Of a stretch of 64,000 nt of DNA, positions 1 to 9,501 are shown in pieces. Numbering within the stretch: the stretch's first letter is position 1; each line of letters starts with the position of its first letter. The notes beneath the pieces are model-generated. The model made no database searches. It worked only from the letters and a program-made list of their open reading frames with translations, and was not told the DNA's origin. This DNA comes from CAITSH01 sp025356665 (GTDB lineage: Bacteria > Pseudomonadota > Gammaproteobacteria > Burkholderiales > SG8-39), in the NCBI GenBank assembly GCA_025356665.1, contig JANXRV010000099.1, forward strand, positions 1 through 64,000. Reading direction: 5' to 3'. Made by a program: the position numbers and the translations under genes.

Positions 1-60
1 CTGGCTGCAGGTGGGCGAAAGCTGCGCAACGAAAGAGGCAGCTTTGCGAATCCCCAAAAG

Positions 61-90
61 CAAAGGGGTTAGCCGAAGCTAACCCCTTTG
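61..90 (-). terminator. Rho-independent terminator after tRNA-Lys
   Basis: A perfect 13-bp inverted repeat (61-73 with 78-90) closes on a four-base loop. On the minus strand the loop reads C(UUCG)G, an exceptionally stable tetraloop, and the stem is followed by TTTGCTTTT. It lies just downstream of the minus-strand tRNA-Lys gene, so it most likely ends that transcript. Confidence 0.85.
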
Positions 91-95
91 AATTC

Positions 96-171
96 TGGTA
101 GGCCGTGCCGGATTCGAACCGGCGACCAACGGATTAAAAGTCCGCTGCTCTACCAACTGAGCTAACGACCC
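96..171 (-). tRNA. tRNA-Lys (anticodon TTT)
   Basis: On the minus strand this 76-nt stretch folds as a tRNA. The 7-bp acceptor stem begins GGGTCGT, the D-arm carries AGCTCAGTTGGTAGAGC, the anticodon loop is CTTTTAA, and the T-arm contains GGTTCGAATCC. The 3' CCA is encoded at 96-98. Anticodon TTT reads lysine AAA and AAG codons. A strong terminator hairpin follows at 61-90. Confidence 0.96.
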
Positions 172-252
172 AAAAAGAAGCGAGATTTTACTGTATCGAG
201 GCGCCTAAGGCAATGAAACCGTCACTTTTGGCGCCAACTCAGGCCTGCGCGG

Positions 253-1368
253 CTATTGCTCGCGCATCATTTTCCAGTACTGGAACTTGAGCGCGGCGGT
301 GGCGCCGGCGATGATGGCAAAAAAAGTAATGAAAGAGCCGATTGCCAGCGTCGAGATGCCCGACAAACCCTGCCCGACGGTGCAACCGAGCGCCACCACG
401 CCACCAAAGCCCATGAACATGCCGCCAACAAGGTGGTTGACGGTGTCCTCGGCATCACGAAAGCTCTCCAAGCGGAAGGTGCGCGACGTAAGGGCGTAGA
501 TCCACGACCCGGCCGCCATGCCCAGTACGCTGGCGATGCCAAAGCTCACCACGCGGGTCTTGTCACTCCAGAGCATCAACAATTCGAGCAAATAGGCCTG
601 GGGTGAAACAAAGGAGAGCGATTCCATCCGACCGCTGTTGGTGGCAAGGAATTTTTCTTCAAGCGTCTGCGGGTCTTCGGCAAGGTAGCCGACGTGGCCG
701 CTCAGGTACCACCCACCGACCACGACCAGGCCCACGACGATGCCGCCAATGATGTTTTCGGCGGTACGGAACTCGCGGTCCTTGAAAACGAAGCTCAACA
801 AGCCGCCGCAAAGAAGCAGCGAGACCGCAGCCAGCACGGCCTTTTTGTCTGCCCCGGTTGCCCGCGCGATGATAGACGGCAAATCCTGGCTGCCCGCGAG
901 CACCACCGTGGCTTGTTCCAGCACGTTGACGCGGAACATGCCGAACAAGCCCTTTAGCGTCATGTAGGCGCTGACTGCCAGCACCAGCAACACCAGCAGC
1001 GACTTGAGGTTGCCGCCACCGATACGTATCAGGGTCTTGGAACCGCAACCGGACGCCAGCACCATGCCGGCACCGAACAAAAAGCCGCCGAGCAGAAACG
1101 ACAGCCAGGTGACATTGGGGGAGGTGTAAATACTTTTGCCCAAGTCGATCTGTCCGCCCAGCGCGAGCGCCGTGGCGCCCAGAATGGCCACCGCAATCGC
1201 CAGCAGCCACATGCGCATGCGCGTCCAGTCGCCCATGTTAACGATGTCGGACACCGCGCCCATGGCACAAAAATTGGTCTTGGCCCCGACGTAACCAAAC
1301 ACCAGGGCGAGCACAAATGCGCCCCAGATGACGATGGCGGCAAGGCTGGCAGGATTGGCTTCGTTCAT
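253..1368 (-). CDS. YeeE/YedE family sulfur (thiosulfate-type) permease
   Basis: This 371-residue polytopic membrane protein has about nine hydrophobic segments and belongs to the YeeE/YedE (TsuA/PmpA) family, which imports thiosulfate or related sulfur compounds through the inner membrane. The family's conserved cysteines are visible in the contexts NFCAMG (C34), SGCGSKTLIR (near 108) and LGCTVGQGLSG (near 329); in characterised members such cysteines line the conduction path. It is a full-length two-half protein. No TsuB/TusA-like sulfur carrier gene lies beside it, so the exact substrate is open. It stands alone between tRNA-Lys and queC. Confidence 0.85.
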   Translation of the reverse strand: MNEANPASLAAIVIWGAFVLALVFGYVGAKTNFCAMGAVSDIVNMGDWTRMRMWLLAIAVAILGATALALGGQIDLGKSIYTSPNVTWLSFLLGGFLFGAGMVLASGCGSKTLIRIGGGNLKSLLVLLVLAVSAYMTLKGLFGMFRVNVLEQATVVLAGSQDLPSIIARATGADKKAVLAAVSLLLCGGLLSFVFKDREFRTAENIIGGIVVGLVVVGGWYLSGHVGYLAEDPQTLEEKFLATNSGRMESLSFVSPQAYLLELLMLWSDKTRVVSFGIASVLGMAAGSWIYALTSRTFRLESFRDAEDTVNHLVGGMFMGFGGVVALGCTVGQGLSGISTLAIGSFITFFAIIAGATAALKFQYWKMMREQ

Positions 1369-1444
1369 GGGCGCACTTTCACGAGGTCGGCAGCACGAAA
1401 AGGACTACCATTTTACCGCGCCGCACCCGGTCGGGGGGCTCAGC

Positions 1445-1493
1445 GTCAAGGGTCAAGGGTCAACGGTCAAGGGTCAAGGGTCAACGGTCAAGC
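1445..1493. repeat. Heptanucleotide tandem array (7 units) at the queC stop
   Basis: Seven consecutive 7-bp units read GTCAAGG, GTCAAGG, GTCAACG, GTCAAGG, GTCAAGG, GTCAACG, GTCAAGC, so a 21-bp higher-order period (two G variants and one C variant) is also present. The minus-strand TGA stop of queC (1488-1490) lies inside the last unit. Nothing else is recognisable in the 119-bp gap between queC and the permease gene. Confidence 0.9.
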
Positions 1494-2162
1494 GTAGATC
1501 GTCGGGTCGGGCATGCCCGCGGCCTCGAAGCCGGCGCGCCGCAAGCGACACGAATCGCAGCGTGCGCAGGCGCGTCCGGCGGCATCGGCCTGGTAGCAGG
1601 ACACGGTCAGGCCGTAATCAACACCCAGTTGCGTGCCAAGACGCACGATCTGGGCCTTGCTCATGGCGATGATGGGCGTGTGCAGGGTCAGGTGCGCACC
1701 CTCGACCCCGGCGCGGGTGGCAAGATTGGCCAGGTGTTCGAAGGCCTGCATGAAATCGGGGCGGCAATCCGGATAGCCGGAGTAATCGAGCGCGTTGGCG
1801 CCAAAAAAAATGTCGCGACTGCCCAGCACCTCGGCCCAGGCGAGGGCCAGTGACAGCATGATGGTGTTGCGCGCCGGCACATAGGTGACCGGAATAAGCC
1901 CCGGCTTGACGCCGTCCGTGGGCACCGCGATCGCGGCGTCGGTCAGCGCCGAGCCGCCAAAGGTGGATAAATCAACGCTGACCACCTTGTGCACGGTGGC
2001 GCCGATGTGGGCGACCACCCGCGCCGCGGCATCGAGTTCGGCCTGATGGCGTTGTCCATACTGCACGGAAAGGGCATGGCAGGCGTAGCCCTGGCTTTTC
2101 GCCAGCGCCAGCACGGTGGCCGAGTCCAGGCCACCAGAGAGCAGGACAACCGCGGGCTTCAT
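1488..2162 (-). CDS. queC: 7-cyano-7-deazaguanine synthase QueC
   Basis: QueC converts 7-carboxy-7-deazaguanine to preQ0 with ATP and ammonia, in the pathway to queuosine in tRNA. The 224-residue protein has the N-type ATP pyrophosphatase loop SGGLDS at residues 9-14 and the four zinc cysteines near the C-terminus (C189, C199, C202, C205). Its length is normal for the family. It is the last gene of the Tol-Pal transcription unit, 27 bp after cpoB, a neighbourhood common in proteobacteria. Its stop codon falls within a heptamer repeat array. Confidence 0.96.
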   Translation of the reverse strand: MKPAVVLLSGGLDSATVLALAKSQGYACHALSVQYGQRHQAELDAAARVVAHIGATVHKVVSVDLSTFGGSALTDAAIAVPTDGVKPGLIPVTYVPARNTIMLSLALAWAEVLGSRDIFFGANALDYSGYPDCRPDFMQAFEHLANLATRAGVEGAHLTLHTPIIAMSKAQIVRLGTQLGVDYGLTVSCYQADAAGRACARCDSCRLRRAGFEAAGMPDPTIYA

Positions 2163-2189
2163 GCGCGCCAGTCGCCCCGGACCGGCAGG

Positions 2190-2969
2190 CTAGCGCCGCG
2201 ACAGGCGCTGCTTGGCCTGCTGCGCGGCCGGGCTGCCCGGATATTTTTTCAGCACGCTTTGCAGCGTTTCACGCGCGCCTTTTGCGTCGCCCATTTCAGA
2301 TTGGCTGCTGGCGATATTGAGCAGGGCATCGGGCGCCTTGGCGCTGTCGGGCCAGGACGCGACGACTTTTTGCTGCGTGGCGATGGCCACCTTGTAGTCG
2401 CGCAGCGCGTAGTAGGCGTTGCCAACCCAGTACTGCGCGCTGGGCACCAACTGGCTTTGCGCGTAATTGGTCATAAACCCCTGAAACGAGGCGATGGCCG
2501 ACTGGTAATTGCCCAGTTTGAACTGGTTGAGCGCGGCCTCGTAGGTTTTGTTTTCGGCCGCGGGATCGACCACCGGCACAGCCGGGGCAGGCGCTTTGGC
2601 GTCAACTTGCGCCTGCTCGAGCTTGCGCAGGCGGTTGTCCAGATCCACGTACAAATCCTTTTGCCGTTTTTCGATTTGCTCCGCCTGGTTGGTCAGCACC
2701 TCGATCTGGCCGCGCAGCCCGGCCATGTCCTGCTTGAGGCTGTCGATCAAGGCGGCAAGATCGATCAGCGGCTTGCGATCCTGCACCGCCGCCTCGATTT
2801 TGAGCAGACGCGCATCGAGCTGTTTCTGGTCGGCATCTGCCTTCGAGCGCAATTCGAAGATTTGCTTGCGCGCCTCGTCGTCATCAAACAACCCGGCGCG
2901 CACGCCGCCTGCCGCAAGACAAAGGCAAAACGCGGCAAGCCACACAGCCACGCCAAAAGGCCGACGCAT
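2190..2969 (-). CDS. cpoB: Cell division coordinator CpoB (YbgF), Tol-Pal associated
   Basis: CpoB is a periplasmic protein that links peptidoglycan synthesis to outer-membrane constriction with Tol-Pal. The 259-residue reading frame starts with a signal peptide (MRRPFGVAVWL, cleavage near GVRA). A coiled-coil trimerisation stretch follows to about residue 110, then a Pro/Ala linker, then tetratricopeptide repeats in the last 125 residues. The frame is open further upstream, but the ATG at 2969, four bases after the pal stop, gives a clean signal peptide and normal length. Order pal-cpoB is the family norm. Confidence 0.93.
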   Translation of the reverse strand: MRRPFGVAVWLAAFCLCLAAGGVRAGLFDDDEARKQIFELRSKADADQKQLDARLLKIEAAVQDRKPLIDLAALIDSLKQDMAGLRGQIEVLTNQAEQIEKRQKDLYVDLDNRLRKLEQAQVDAKAPAPAVPVVDPAAENKTYEAALNQFKLGNYQSAIASFQGFMTNYAQSQLVPSAQYWVGNAYYALRDYKVAIATQQKVVASWPDSAKAPDALLNIASSQSEMGDAKGARETLQSVLKKYPGSPAAQQAKQRLSRR

Positions 2970-2973
2970 GATG

Positions 2974-3540
2974 TCAGTACTCTCCGCCGTAGAGCACATC
3001 GCTGCGGCGGTTCTCAGCCAGGCAGGCATCGGTCTGGTCGGTGCTGCAACGTGGCTTTTCTTCGCCAAGGCTGACCGCCTCGACCTGCGCCTCGGTGGCA
3101 CCCAGCAGCAGCAACATGCGCTTGACGCCCTCTGCGCGGCGCTGGCCCAGCGCCAGGTTGTATTCGCGGCTGCCGCGCTCATCGCAATTGCCCTGGATCA
3201 GTATCCTGGCTTCGCGATGCTCGGCCAGCCACTTGGCGTGCGCCTGCATCATCGGCCGGTATTCGTCCTTGATCGCATCGCTGTCGAGCGCGTAATAAAT
3301 ACTGCGCTTGGACAGGATATTGGCCGGATCCTTGAGCGGGTTGGCGCCCATGACTTGCACCGGCGCCACCGGCCGGGGCGTTGCCACTGCTGGCGGCGCG
3401 GGCTTATCAGCGCCGGCCGCGCGCGGTGTGCGCTCTTCGACGGCCACGCCGCCTTGTTCCGGGCCGGGCGTACTCGAGCATGCCGCGAGCAGGCCCAGCA
3501 AGAGCGCCGTTGCAAAAACGGAAACATTATTTTTTTTCAC
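2974..3540 (-). CDS. pal: Peptidoglycan-associated lipoprotein Pal
   Basis: Pal is an outer-membrane lipoprotein that binds peptidoglycan and TolB. The chosen GTG start at 3540 gives 188 residues with a lipoprotein signal ending in LLAAC. An OmpA-like peptidoglycan-binding domain in the C-terminal half contains the typical NCDERGSREYNLALGQRRA motif. The GTG is preceded by a strong AAGGAGGT ribosome site. A longer in-frame ATG start (3597) would bury the signal peptide and overlap tolB, so I rejected it. It lies between tolB and cpoB. Confidence 0.95.
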   Translation of the reverse strand: MKKNNVSVFATALLLGLLAACSSTPGPEQGGVAVEERTPRAAGADKPAPPAVATPRPVAPVQVMGANPLKDPANILSKRSIYYALDSDAIKDEYRPMMQAHAKWLAEHREARILIQGNCDERGSREYNLALGQRRAEGVKRMLLLLGATEAQVEAVSLGEEKPRCSTDQTDACLAENRRSDVLYGGEY

Positions 3541-3546
3541 GTTATT

Positions 3547-3554
3547 ACCTCCTT
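3547..3554 (-). promoter_or_regulatory. Ribosome binding site deciding the pal GTG start
   Basis: On the minus strand AAGGAGGT, a near-complete anti-Shine-Dalgarno match, ends six bases before the GTG at 3540. It supports this non-ATG start over the upstream in-frame ATG. Confidence 0.75.
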
Positions 3555-3556
3555 GT

Positions 3557-4831
3557 TCAGTTCGCTGCAAAAGGGCCCCAGGCCGGCTCGCGCACATCGG
3601 CCGCCTGCACGGTAAGACGCTGCTTCACCCGGCCATCGCTGGACACGGCAGCCAGCACACCGCGTCCGCCTATCTCGGTCGCATAAATGATCATGCGTCC
3701 GCTGGGGGCGAAGCTGGGCGACTCGTCGCGCTGGGTGTCGGTGAGCACCTGTGTCTGCTTGCTCGCCAGGTCGAGGGTCATCAACTGGAAGCGGCCGGCA
3801 TTGCGCGACACATACGCAAGCAGCTTGCCGTCGGGGCTGGGGCGGGGCGACACGTTGTAGGTGCCGTCGAAGGTGACCCGGGTGGCGGCGCCGCCTGCGG
3901 CGCCCATGCGATAAATCTGCGGGCTGCCACCGCGATCGGAGGTGAAATAAATCGTCTGGCCGTCGGGCGCGAAATACGGCTCGGTGTCGATTGAGCCTGT
4001 CGTTGTCAAGCGCCGCACATTGCTGCCATCGGCATTGACCAGATAGATCTGCGAGCCGCCGTCGCGCGACAGCACGACGGCAAGCTGCTTGCCGTCCGGC
4101 GCCCAGGAGGGCGCCGAATTGCTGCCCTTGAAATTGGCCACAACCTGGCGCATGCCGGTGGTGAGCGAATGCACGAAGACCACGGGCTTTTTGTTTTCGA
4201 AGGAAACATACGCGAGCCGCGTGCCATCGGGAGACCAGGCGGGTGAAATGATCGGTTCGCGCGAAGCGAGCGCCGTTTGCGCGCCCTGCCCGTCTGCGTC
4301 GGCGATCTGCAATTCAAAACGCTGCGCCTGCTTGATCACGTAGGCGATGCGCGTGGAAAACACGCCGCGTTCGCCGGTGAGTTTTTCGTAGATAAAATCA
4401 GCGATGCGATGGCCGGTGGTGCGCACCTGCGCCGCAGTCATGGCAAAGGCCACCCCCCCCAACTGGGCCTGCTTGGGCACATCGAGCAGGCGAAAGCGCA
4501 CCTCGAAGCGTCCGTCGGGCAGGCGCGAAACGGCGCCGATGACCAGCGCGTCGGCGTTGCGGTTTTTCCAGTCGGCAAAACTGACCTGGTTGATCTCCGA
4601 GGGCAGCGGACTGACATTGCCGGCGTAGAGCATCTTGAAACGCCCGCTGCGCTGCAGGTCACCCTCGATGACATCGCTGATCGATTGGGCCAGCGCGTCC
4701 TCACCGGCGAAGCGGCTGACGGCAACCGGAATCTGGTTGGCGCCCGCGCCGGTGATTTCAATGCTGAGCTGGGCTTGGGCGCTGCCCACAAACAACAGCA
4801 GCAGGGCAAAAATCAGCTTGCGAAGTGTCAT
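3557..4831 (-). CDS. tolB: Tol-Pal system periplasmic protein TolB
   Basis: TolB is the periplasmic beta-propeller that exchanges between Pal and TolA. The 424-residue frame from the ATG at 4831 has a signal peptide (MTLRKLIFALLLLF, cleavage near AQA). An N-terminal TolB domain follows, then six-bladed propeller repeats recognisable by recurrent SPDG/APDG and Y-T/S-D motifs (for example PAWSPDGTRLAYVS and FAPDGQTIYFTS). An upstream in-frame ATG exists but would place the signal peptide internally. The gene follows tolA by 122 bp. Confidence 0.95.
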   Translation of the reverse strand: MTLRKLIFALLLLFVGSAQAQLSIEITGAGANQIPVAVSRFAGEDALAQSISDVIEGDLQRSGRFKMLYAGNVSPLPSEINQVSFADWKNRNADALVIGAVSRLPDGRFEVRFRLLDVPKQAQLGGVAFAMTAAQVRTTGHRIADFIYEKLTGERGVFSTRIAYVIKQAQRFELQIADADGQGAQTALASREPIISPAWSPDGTRLAYVSFENKKPVVFVHSLTTGMRQVVANFKGSNSAPSWAPDGKQLAVVLSRDGGSQIYLVNADGSNVRRLTTTGSIDTEPYFAPDGQTIYFTSDRGGSPQIYRMGAAGGAATRVTFDGTYNVSPRPSPDGKLLAYVSRNAGRFQLMTLDLASKQTQVLTDTQRDESPSFAPSGRMIIYATEIGGRGVLAAVSSDGRVKQRLTVQAADVREPAWGPFAAN

Positions 4832-4953
4832 GGTTTTTCGGCCGCCGTATCGCGGCGGCCGTTCGCTTGCGGTTGGTGCATTCAGGAGCATTGCCCGCGC
4901 CAGAACACGCATGCGGACACTCGCTATTTCGAAATCAATTATACGTCAGTCGC

Positions 4954-5733
4954 TTAGTCGAGCGGCCGGAACTTAAGTTCAAGGCTGCGCTGAAAAAGAT
5001 CGGGGCGCTCGGGCTTGGGCAGCGGTGACGCCTTGAGTATCGCGCGCTCCACCGCATCGTCATAGGGCTTGTGGCCGGAAGATTTTCTCAGCCGCGCGTT
5101 GAGGACCTCGCCGGTGGGCAGTTGAACCACATCGAATATCGCCTCCGGGTTGCCCGCGGGAATGTCCGGGGGCAGCACGATGTTACCCCTGATCTTGCCG
5201 CGGATACGGCCGACATAATCGGCCACAGCACGGCCTTGCGCCGCCGCGGCCTCACGCGCCAGTTGCTGCGTGATCTCCTGCTTTTCACGTTCGCGGCTAA
5301 CCTGTTCGGTCTCGCGCGCAAGCTGCTCGCGCATGAGTTTTTGCTGGTCTATTTTGGGTTCAAGCTTTTTCAGCTCGAGTTTTTTCAGCTCGGCTTTTAT
5401 CGGCTCCGGCTTTTTCACCGGCATCTTTTCGACGGCGATGTCCGGTTTCGCCGGCTTGGCCTCGGCTTTGGCCACGGGTTCGGGCTTGGGCGCAGGTTCC
5501 ACCTTCGGTGCGGGTGCGGGCTCGGGTGCGGGCTCGGGCGCCGGCTCGACTTGTACCGGCGCGGCCTGTTCCATGGGCGGCAACTGTGTCCACAGCGCGA
5601 CGGCAATGGCGTCAGGCTGTTTGGTCTGCCAGCGCACGCCAAACACCAGCACGGAGAGAAAAAACAAGTGTACCAGCACGGCCAGCACCGCCGACCAGGT
5701 GAGGCCCGGGTCCTGGCGCAGCGTGAATTGCAC
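4954..5733 (-). CDS. tolA: Cell envelope protein TolA
   Basis: TolA spans the periplasm and connects the TolQR motor to TolB-Pal. The 259-residue protein has one N-terminal membrane anchor (about residues 14-34). A Pro/Ala/Glu/Lys-rich domain follows from about 50 to 165 (PAPEPAPEP-type repeats, then helical EKQEITQQLAREAAA), and the C-terminal domain is TonB/TolA-like (NARLRKSSGHKPYDDAVERA). The start is a GTG that shares one base with the tolR stop (TAGTG), which implies translational coupling. It is short for TolA because the central helix is reduced. Confidence 0.92.
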   Translation of the reverse strand: MQFTLRQDPGLTWSAVLAVLVHLFFLSVLVFGVRWQTKQPDAIAVALWTQLPPMEQAAPVQVEPAPEPAPEPAPAPKVEPAPKPEPVAKAEAKPAKPDIAVEKMPVKKPEPIKAELKKLELKKLEPKIDQQKLMREQLARETEQVSREREKQEITQQLAREAAAAQGRAVADYVGRIRGKIRGNIVLPPDIPAGNPEAIFDVVQLPTGEVLNARLRKSSGHKPYDDAVERAILKASPLPKPERPDLFQRSLELKFRPLD

Positions 5734-6164
5734 TAGCGGCCCGCCACCGGGGCCGGTGCGCCCGCCGGTTTCACCATCAGGCCGACCTTGAAATTCTGGC
5801 GCTGCAACTCGTCCATCACCTTGAGCACCGCCTCGTAACGCACGTCCTTGTCGGCGGAGATCACCACCGCCTGGTCCGGGTTGCGCGCCTTGATGGCCTT
5901 CAGCGCCGACACCAACTCGGCCTGGCTGACGCCGCGCTCAGCCCCGGCCTTGGCGGCGCGATCGCGCACCGTCAGCGACTGATCGGCCTTGATAATCACC
6001 TCGACCGGCGCCACCGGCGGCTGTGCCGACTTGCCCACGCTGGGCAGGTCCACCACGCCGGGGTTGGCCAGCGGCGCGGTGACCATGAAGATCACCAGTA
6101 GCACCAGCATCACGTCGATGTAGGGCACGACATTGATCTGGTTCATGAGTTTGCGCTGGCGCAT
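5733..6164 (-). CDS. tolR: TolR, proton-channel subunit (ExbD/TolR family)
   Basis: TolR forms the proton-driven motor with TolQ. The 143-residue protein has a short cytoplasmic start, one transmembrane helix (about residues 16-35) with the essential aspartate in the motif VPYIDVMLVLLVIFMV, and a periplasmic ExbD/TolR domain ending in a proline-rich tail. It starts nine bases after tolQ ends and overlaps tolA by one base, so the three genes are one tightly coupled unit. Confidence 0.95.
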   Translation of the reverse strand: MRQRKLMNQINVVPYIDVMLVLLVIFMVTAPLANPGVVDLPSVGKSAQPPVAPVEVIIKADQSLTVRDRAAKAGAERGVSQAELVSALKAIKARNPDQAVVISADKDVRYEAVLKVMDELQRQNFKVGLMVKPAGAPAPVAGR

Positions 6165-6172
6165 GGTCCGGC

Positions 6173-6856
6173 CTATTTCGGCTGCGCCTGGCGCTGCAGG
6201 ATGTTGGAGAACTCTTCCATGAAACTCTCAAAGCGTATGGCCAGCCGGTCGATGTCATGCGAGTAGCGGTTGTAGGCGACAACCGCGGGAATGGCGGCGA
6301 ACAGGCCGATCGCCGTGGCCACCAGCGCCACGGCAATGCCCGGCGCGACCGCCGACAGCGTGGCCTGGCCGACGTTGGCGAGGCCGCGGAAGGAATGCAT
6401 GATGCCCCACACCGTGCCGAGCAGGCCGACGTAAGGACTGACCGAGCCGGTCGAGGCGAGAAACGCCAGATGCGACTCGAGATGATCCATTTCGCGCTGG
6501 TAGGTGGCGCGCATGGCGCGGCGTGCGCCATCGACGATGAGCCCCGGATCGGGCGCGCGCTGACCCTTGAGTTTGAGGTATTCGCGAAAGCCCGCCTCAA
6601 AAATGCGCTCCAGGCTGCCGGTGCTGTGGCGATGGTTCACGGCGCTCTGGTACAAGGCGTTAAGGTCGGAACCGGCCCAGAAGTCGCGCTCGAATTTTTC
6701 CGTCGCGATGCGCGCGGCGCGGATCGCAAAGTGCTTGCGGAAAATGTAGTACCACGACAAAAAGGACACCACCAGTAGCAGGGCCATGACGAACTGCACC
6801 ACGGCGCTGGCGTTCCAGATGAGTGTGAGTATGGATAAATCGTGGGTTGCGTTCAT
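6173..6856 (-). CDS. tolQ: TolQ, proton-channel subunit (MotA/TolQ/ExbB family)
   Basis: TolQ is the polytopic motor subunit that harvests proton motive force for TolA. The 227-residue frame from the ATG at 6856 has three membrane helices: one near residues 16-38 and two flanking the conserved cytoplasmic loop, with the family motif GLLGTVWGIMHSF and the pore region VAPGIAVALVATAIGLF. A longer frame upstream overlaps ybgC out of frame and adds only unrelated sequence, so the internal ATG is preferred. The gap to ybgC is 10 bp. Confidence 0.95.
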   Translation of the reverse strand: MNATHDLSILTLIWNASAVVQFVMALLLVVSFLSWYYIFRKHFAIRAARIATEKFERDFWAGSDLNALYQSAVNHRHSTGSLERIFEAGFREYLKLKGQRAPDPGLIVDGARRAMRATYQREMDHLESHLAFLASTGSVSPYVGLLGTVWGIMHSFRGLANVGQATLSAVAPGIAVALVATAIGLFAAIPAVVAYNRYSHDIDRLAIRFESFMEEFSNILQRQAQPK

Positions 6857-7284
6857 ACGCTCGTGCTCATGTCTTTCCTTCAAACGTGCGCCGGATTGCG
6901 GCGGGCAGGCCGACCGGCCTGAGGCTGCCGGCACTGACGCAGGCGAGTGTCAATTCGCCCTCGGCCAGCAATGTTTCATCGCGCTTTACTTGTTGCACAA
7001 ATTCCAGCCGCACCCGCCCCGCACGGGTGACAAGGGCCGACACCGACAGCATGTCGTTGAGCAGTCCGGGACGATGATACGTCAGCGCCGCGCGATGCAC
7101 CACGAACAACACGCCGTCCCGCCGCGCCATCTCGCCCAGATCAAAGCCCAGCGACTGCAGCAACTCGGTGCGTGCGCATTCCATGAAATTGAGATAGTTG
7201 CCGTGAAACACGATGCCACCCGCGTCGGTGTGCTGGTAGTAGACGCGGGTATGCCACAAAAACGGCGGCGCGCCGGCGTTGGGC

Positions 7285-8334
<1,050 letters not shown>

Positions 8335-8405
8335 GCGCGGATTATCCCATGCCGGGGCGGTCCGATAACATTGCTGCGCTTACCCTGGCGCACGCAGCCA
8401 CATTG

Positions 8406-8460
8406 GGCTCTCATGGGGCTTTCATGGGGCTCTCATCCGACCTCATCCGGCCTCATTCGG
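8406..8460. repeat. Short direct repeats at the tctC stop codon
   Basis: Three 11-bp units of the type GGCTCTCATGG (8406-8438) run into three 10-bp units of the type CCTCATCCGG (8431-8460). The minus-strand stop codon of the TctC gene (8453-8455) lies in the last unit. Confidence 0.7.
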
Positions 8461-9430
8461 CCTTGATGTTGTTGGCTTTGATCACCTTGGCCCAGCGCTC
8501 GTACTCGGCGCGCATCACCTCGCCCAGGCGCTCGGGCACACCGCCGATCAGGCGCAGCCCGGCATCCTCGAGGCGTTTTTTGATGCGCGGGTTTTGTATC
8601 GACGCGTTGAAGGCGGCGTTGAGTTTTTCCACCACGGCGCGCGGCGTGCCCGCCGGCGCCATGAATCCGTACCAGGGCTCCATGACAAAGCCCTTGTAGC
8701 CCAGTTCCTCCATGGTCGGCACATTGGGCAGGAAACGCGAGCGCTGCGGGCCGGTGACGGCGAGTGCGCGCACTTTGCCCGAACTGATCTGCGGCAGTAT
8801 GGACGGCTCGTTGTCGACGAAAAACTGCACCTGTCCGGACAACAGCGCGGTGATCGAATCGCCCGAGCCCTTGAACGGCACGTACAGCATGTCAAGACCG
8901 GCGACGGAGGCAAACCACACCGGCGTCAGGTGGTTGGAACTGCCCACCCCGCCGATCGCGGTCGGCAATTTGCCCGGGTTGGCCCTGGCGTAAGTGACCA
9001 GGTCGGCGATGGACTTGATATCGGTGCCCGGATGCACGGTAAGCACGTTCATCACGCCACCGACGTAGAACACCGGCACGAAATCCTTTTGCAGGTCGTA
9101 GCCGGTTTGCGCGTAAATGCTCGGATTGGTGGCGCAGGTGCCTATGGTGCATTCGGTCAGCGTATAGCCATCGGGCGCCGCCTTGGCGCCGCGCGCCGTG
9201 CCGATGTTGCCGCCGGCACCGGCGACGTTTTCAATCACCACGGCCTGGCCCAGCGCCTCGGTCGCCCCGTCGGCGATGATGCGCGCCACCACATCGGAGG
9301 AGCCGCCCGGACCGAAGGGCACGATCAACCGGATTGCCTTGGTCGGGAAAGCCTGTGCCTGGGCCGCTGTGGTGCCGGCGGTGAGCAGCGCAAAAGCGAC
9401 TGCGGTACTGCACAATACCTGGCCGATCAT
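8453..9430 (-). CDS. Bug/TctC family tripartite tricarboxylate transporter substrate-binding protein
   Basis: This 325-residue periplasmic binding protein of the Bug family has a signal peptide (cleavage near AQAQA-FP). The family signatures are PFGPGGSSDVVARI near residue 40, a GAGGNIG loop, and a C-terminal region with MRAEYERWAKVIKANNIK. Bug proteins bind small carboxylates or amides for TctA-TctB membrane partners, but no tctA or tctB is nearby and the ligand cannot be read from sequence. The gene is inserted between ruvA and ruvB in the same orientation, with repeats on both sides. Confidence 0.9.
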   Translation of the reverse strand: MIGQVLCSTAVAFALLTAGTTAAQAQAFPTKAIRLIVPFGPGGSSDVVARIIADGATEALGQAVVIENVAGAGGNIGTARGAKAAPDGYTLTECTIGTCATNPSIYAQTGYDLQKDFVPVFYVGGVMNVLTVHPGTDIKSIADLVTYARANPGKLPTAIGGVGSSNHLTPVWFASVAGLDMLYVPFKGSGDSITALLSGQVQFFVDNEPSILPQISSGKVRALAVTGPQRSRFLPNVPTMEELGYKGFVMEPWYGFMAPAGTPRAVVEKLNAAFNASIQNPRIKKRLEDAGLRLIGGVPERLGEVMRAEYERWAKVIKANNIKAE

Positions 9431-9501
9431 ATCTCTCTCCTTGGTTGTTGCATGCCGCCCCTTGCCGCAACGCGGCGGGGCTGTAATTCGCCAGAGATCG
9501 G

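Noticed and set aside
18..45. Eight-base inverted repeat near the left edge as a terminator
   Set aside because: AAAGCTGC/GCAGCTTT with a 12-base loop and no T-tract; no gene next to it can be identified in the window.
1445..1493. Possible iteron-type origin or CRISPR remnant
   Set aside because: Seven-base units without spacers at a gene end; no replication gene nearby and no AT-rich unwinding region.
1989..3074. 361-codon plus-strand open frame across queC and cpoB
   Set aside because: It lies opposite two well-identified genes and has no domain of its own; it arises from the high GC content of the third codon positions.
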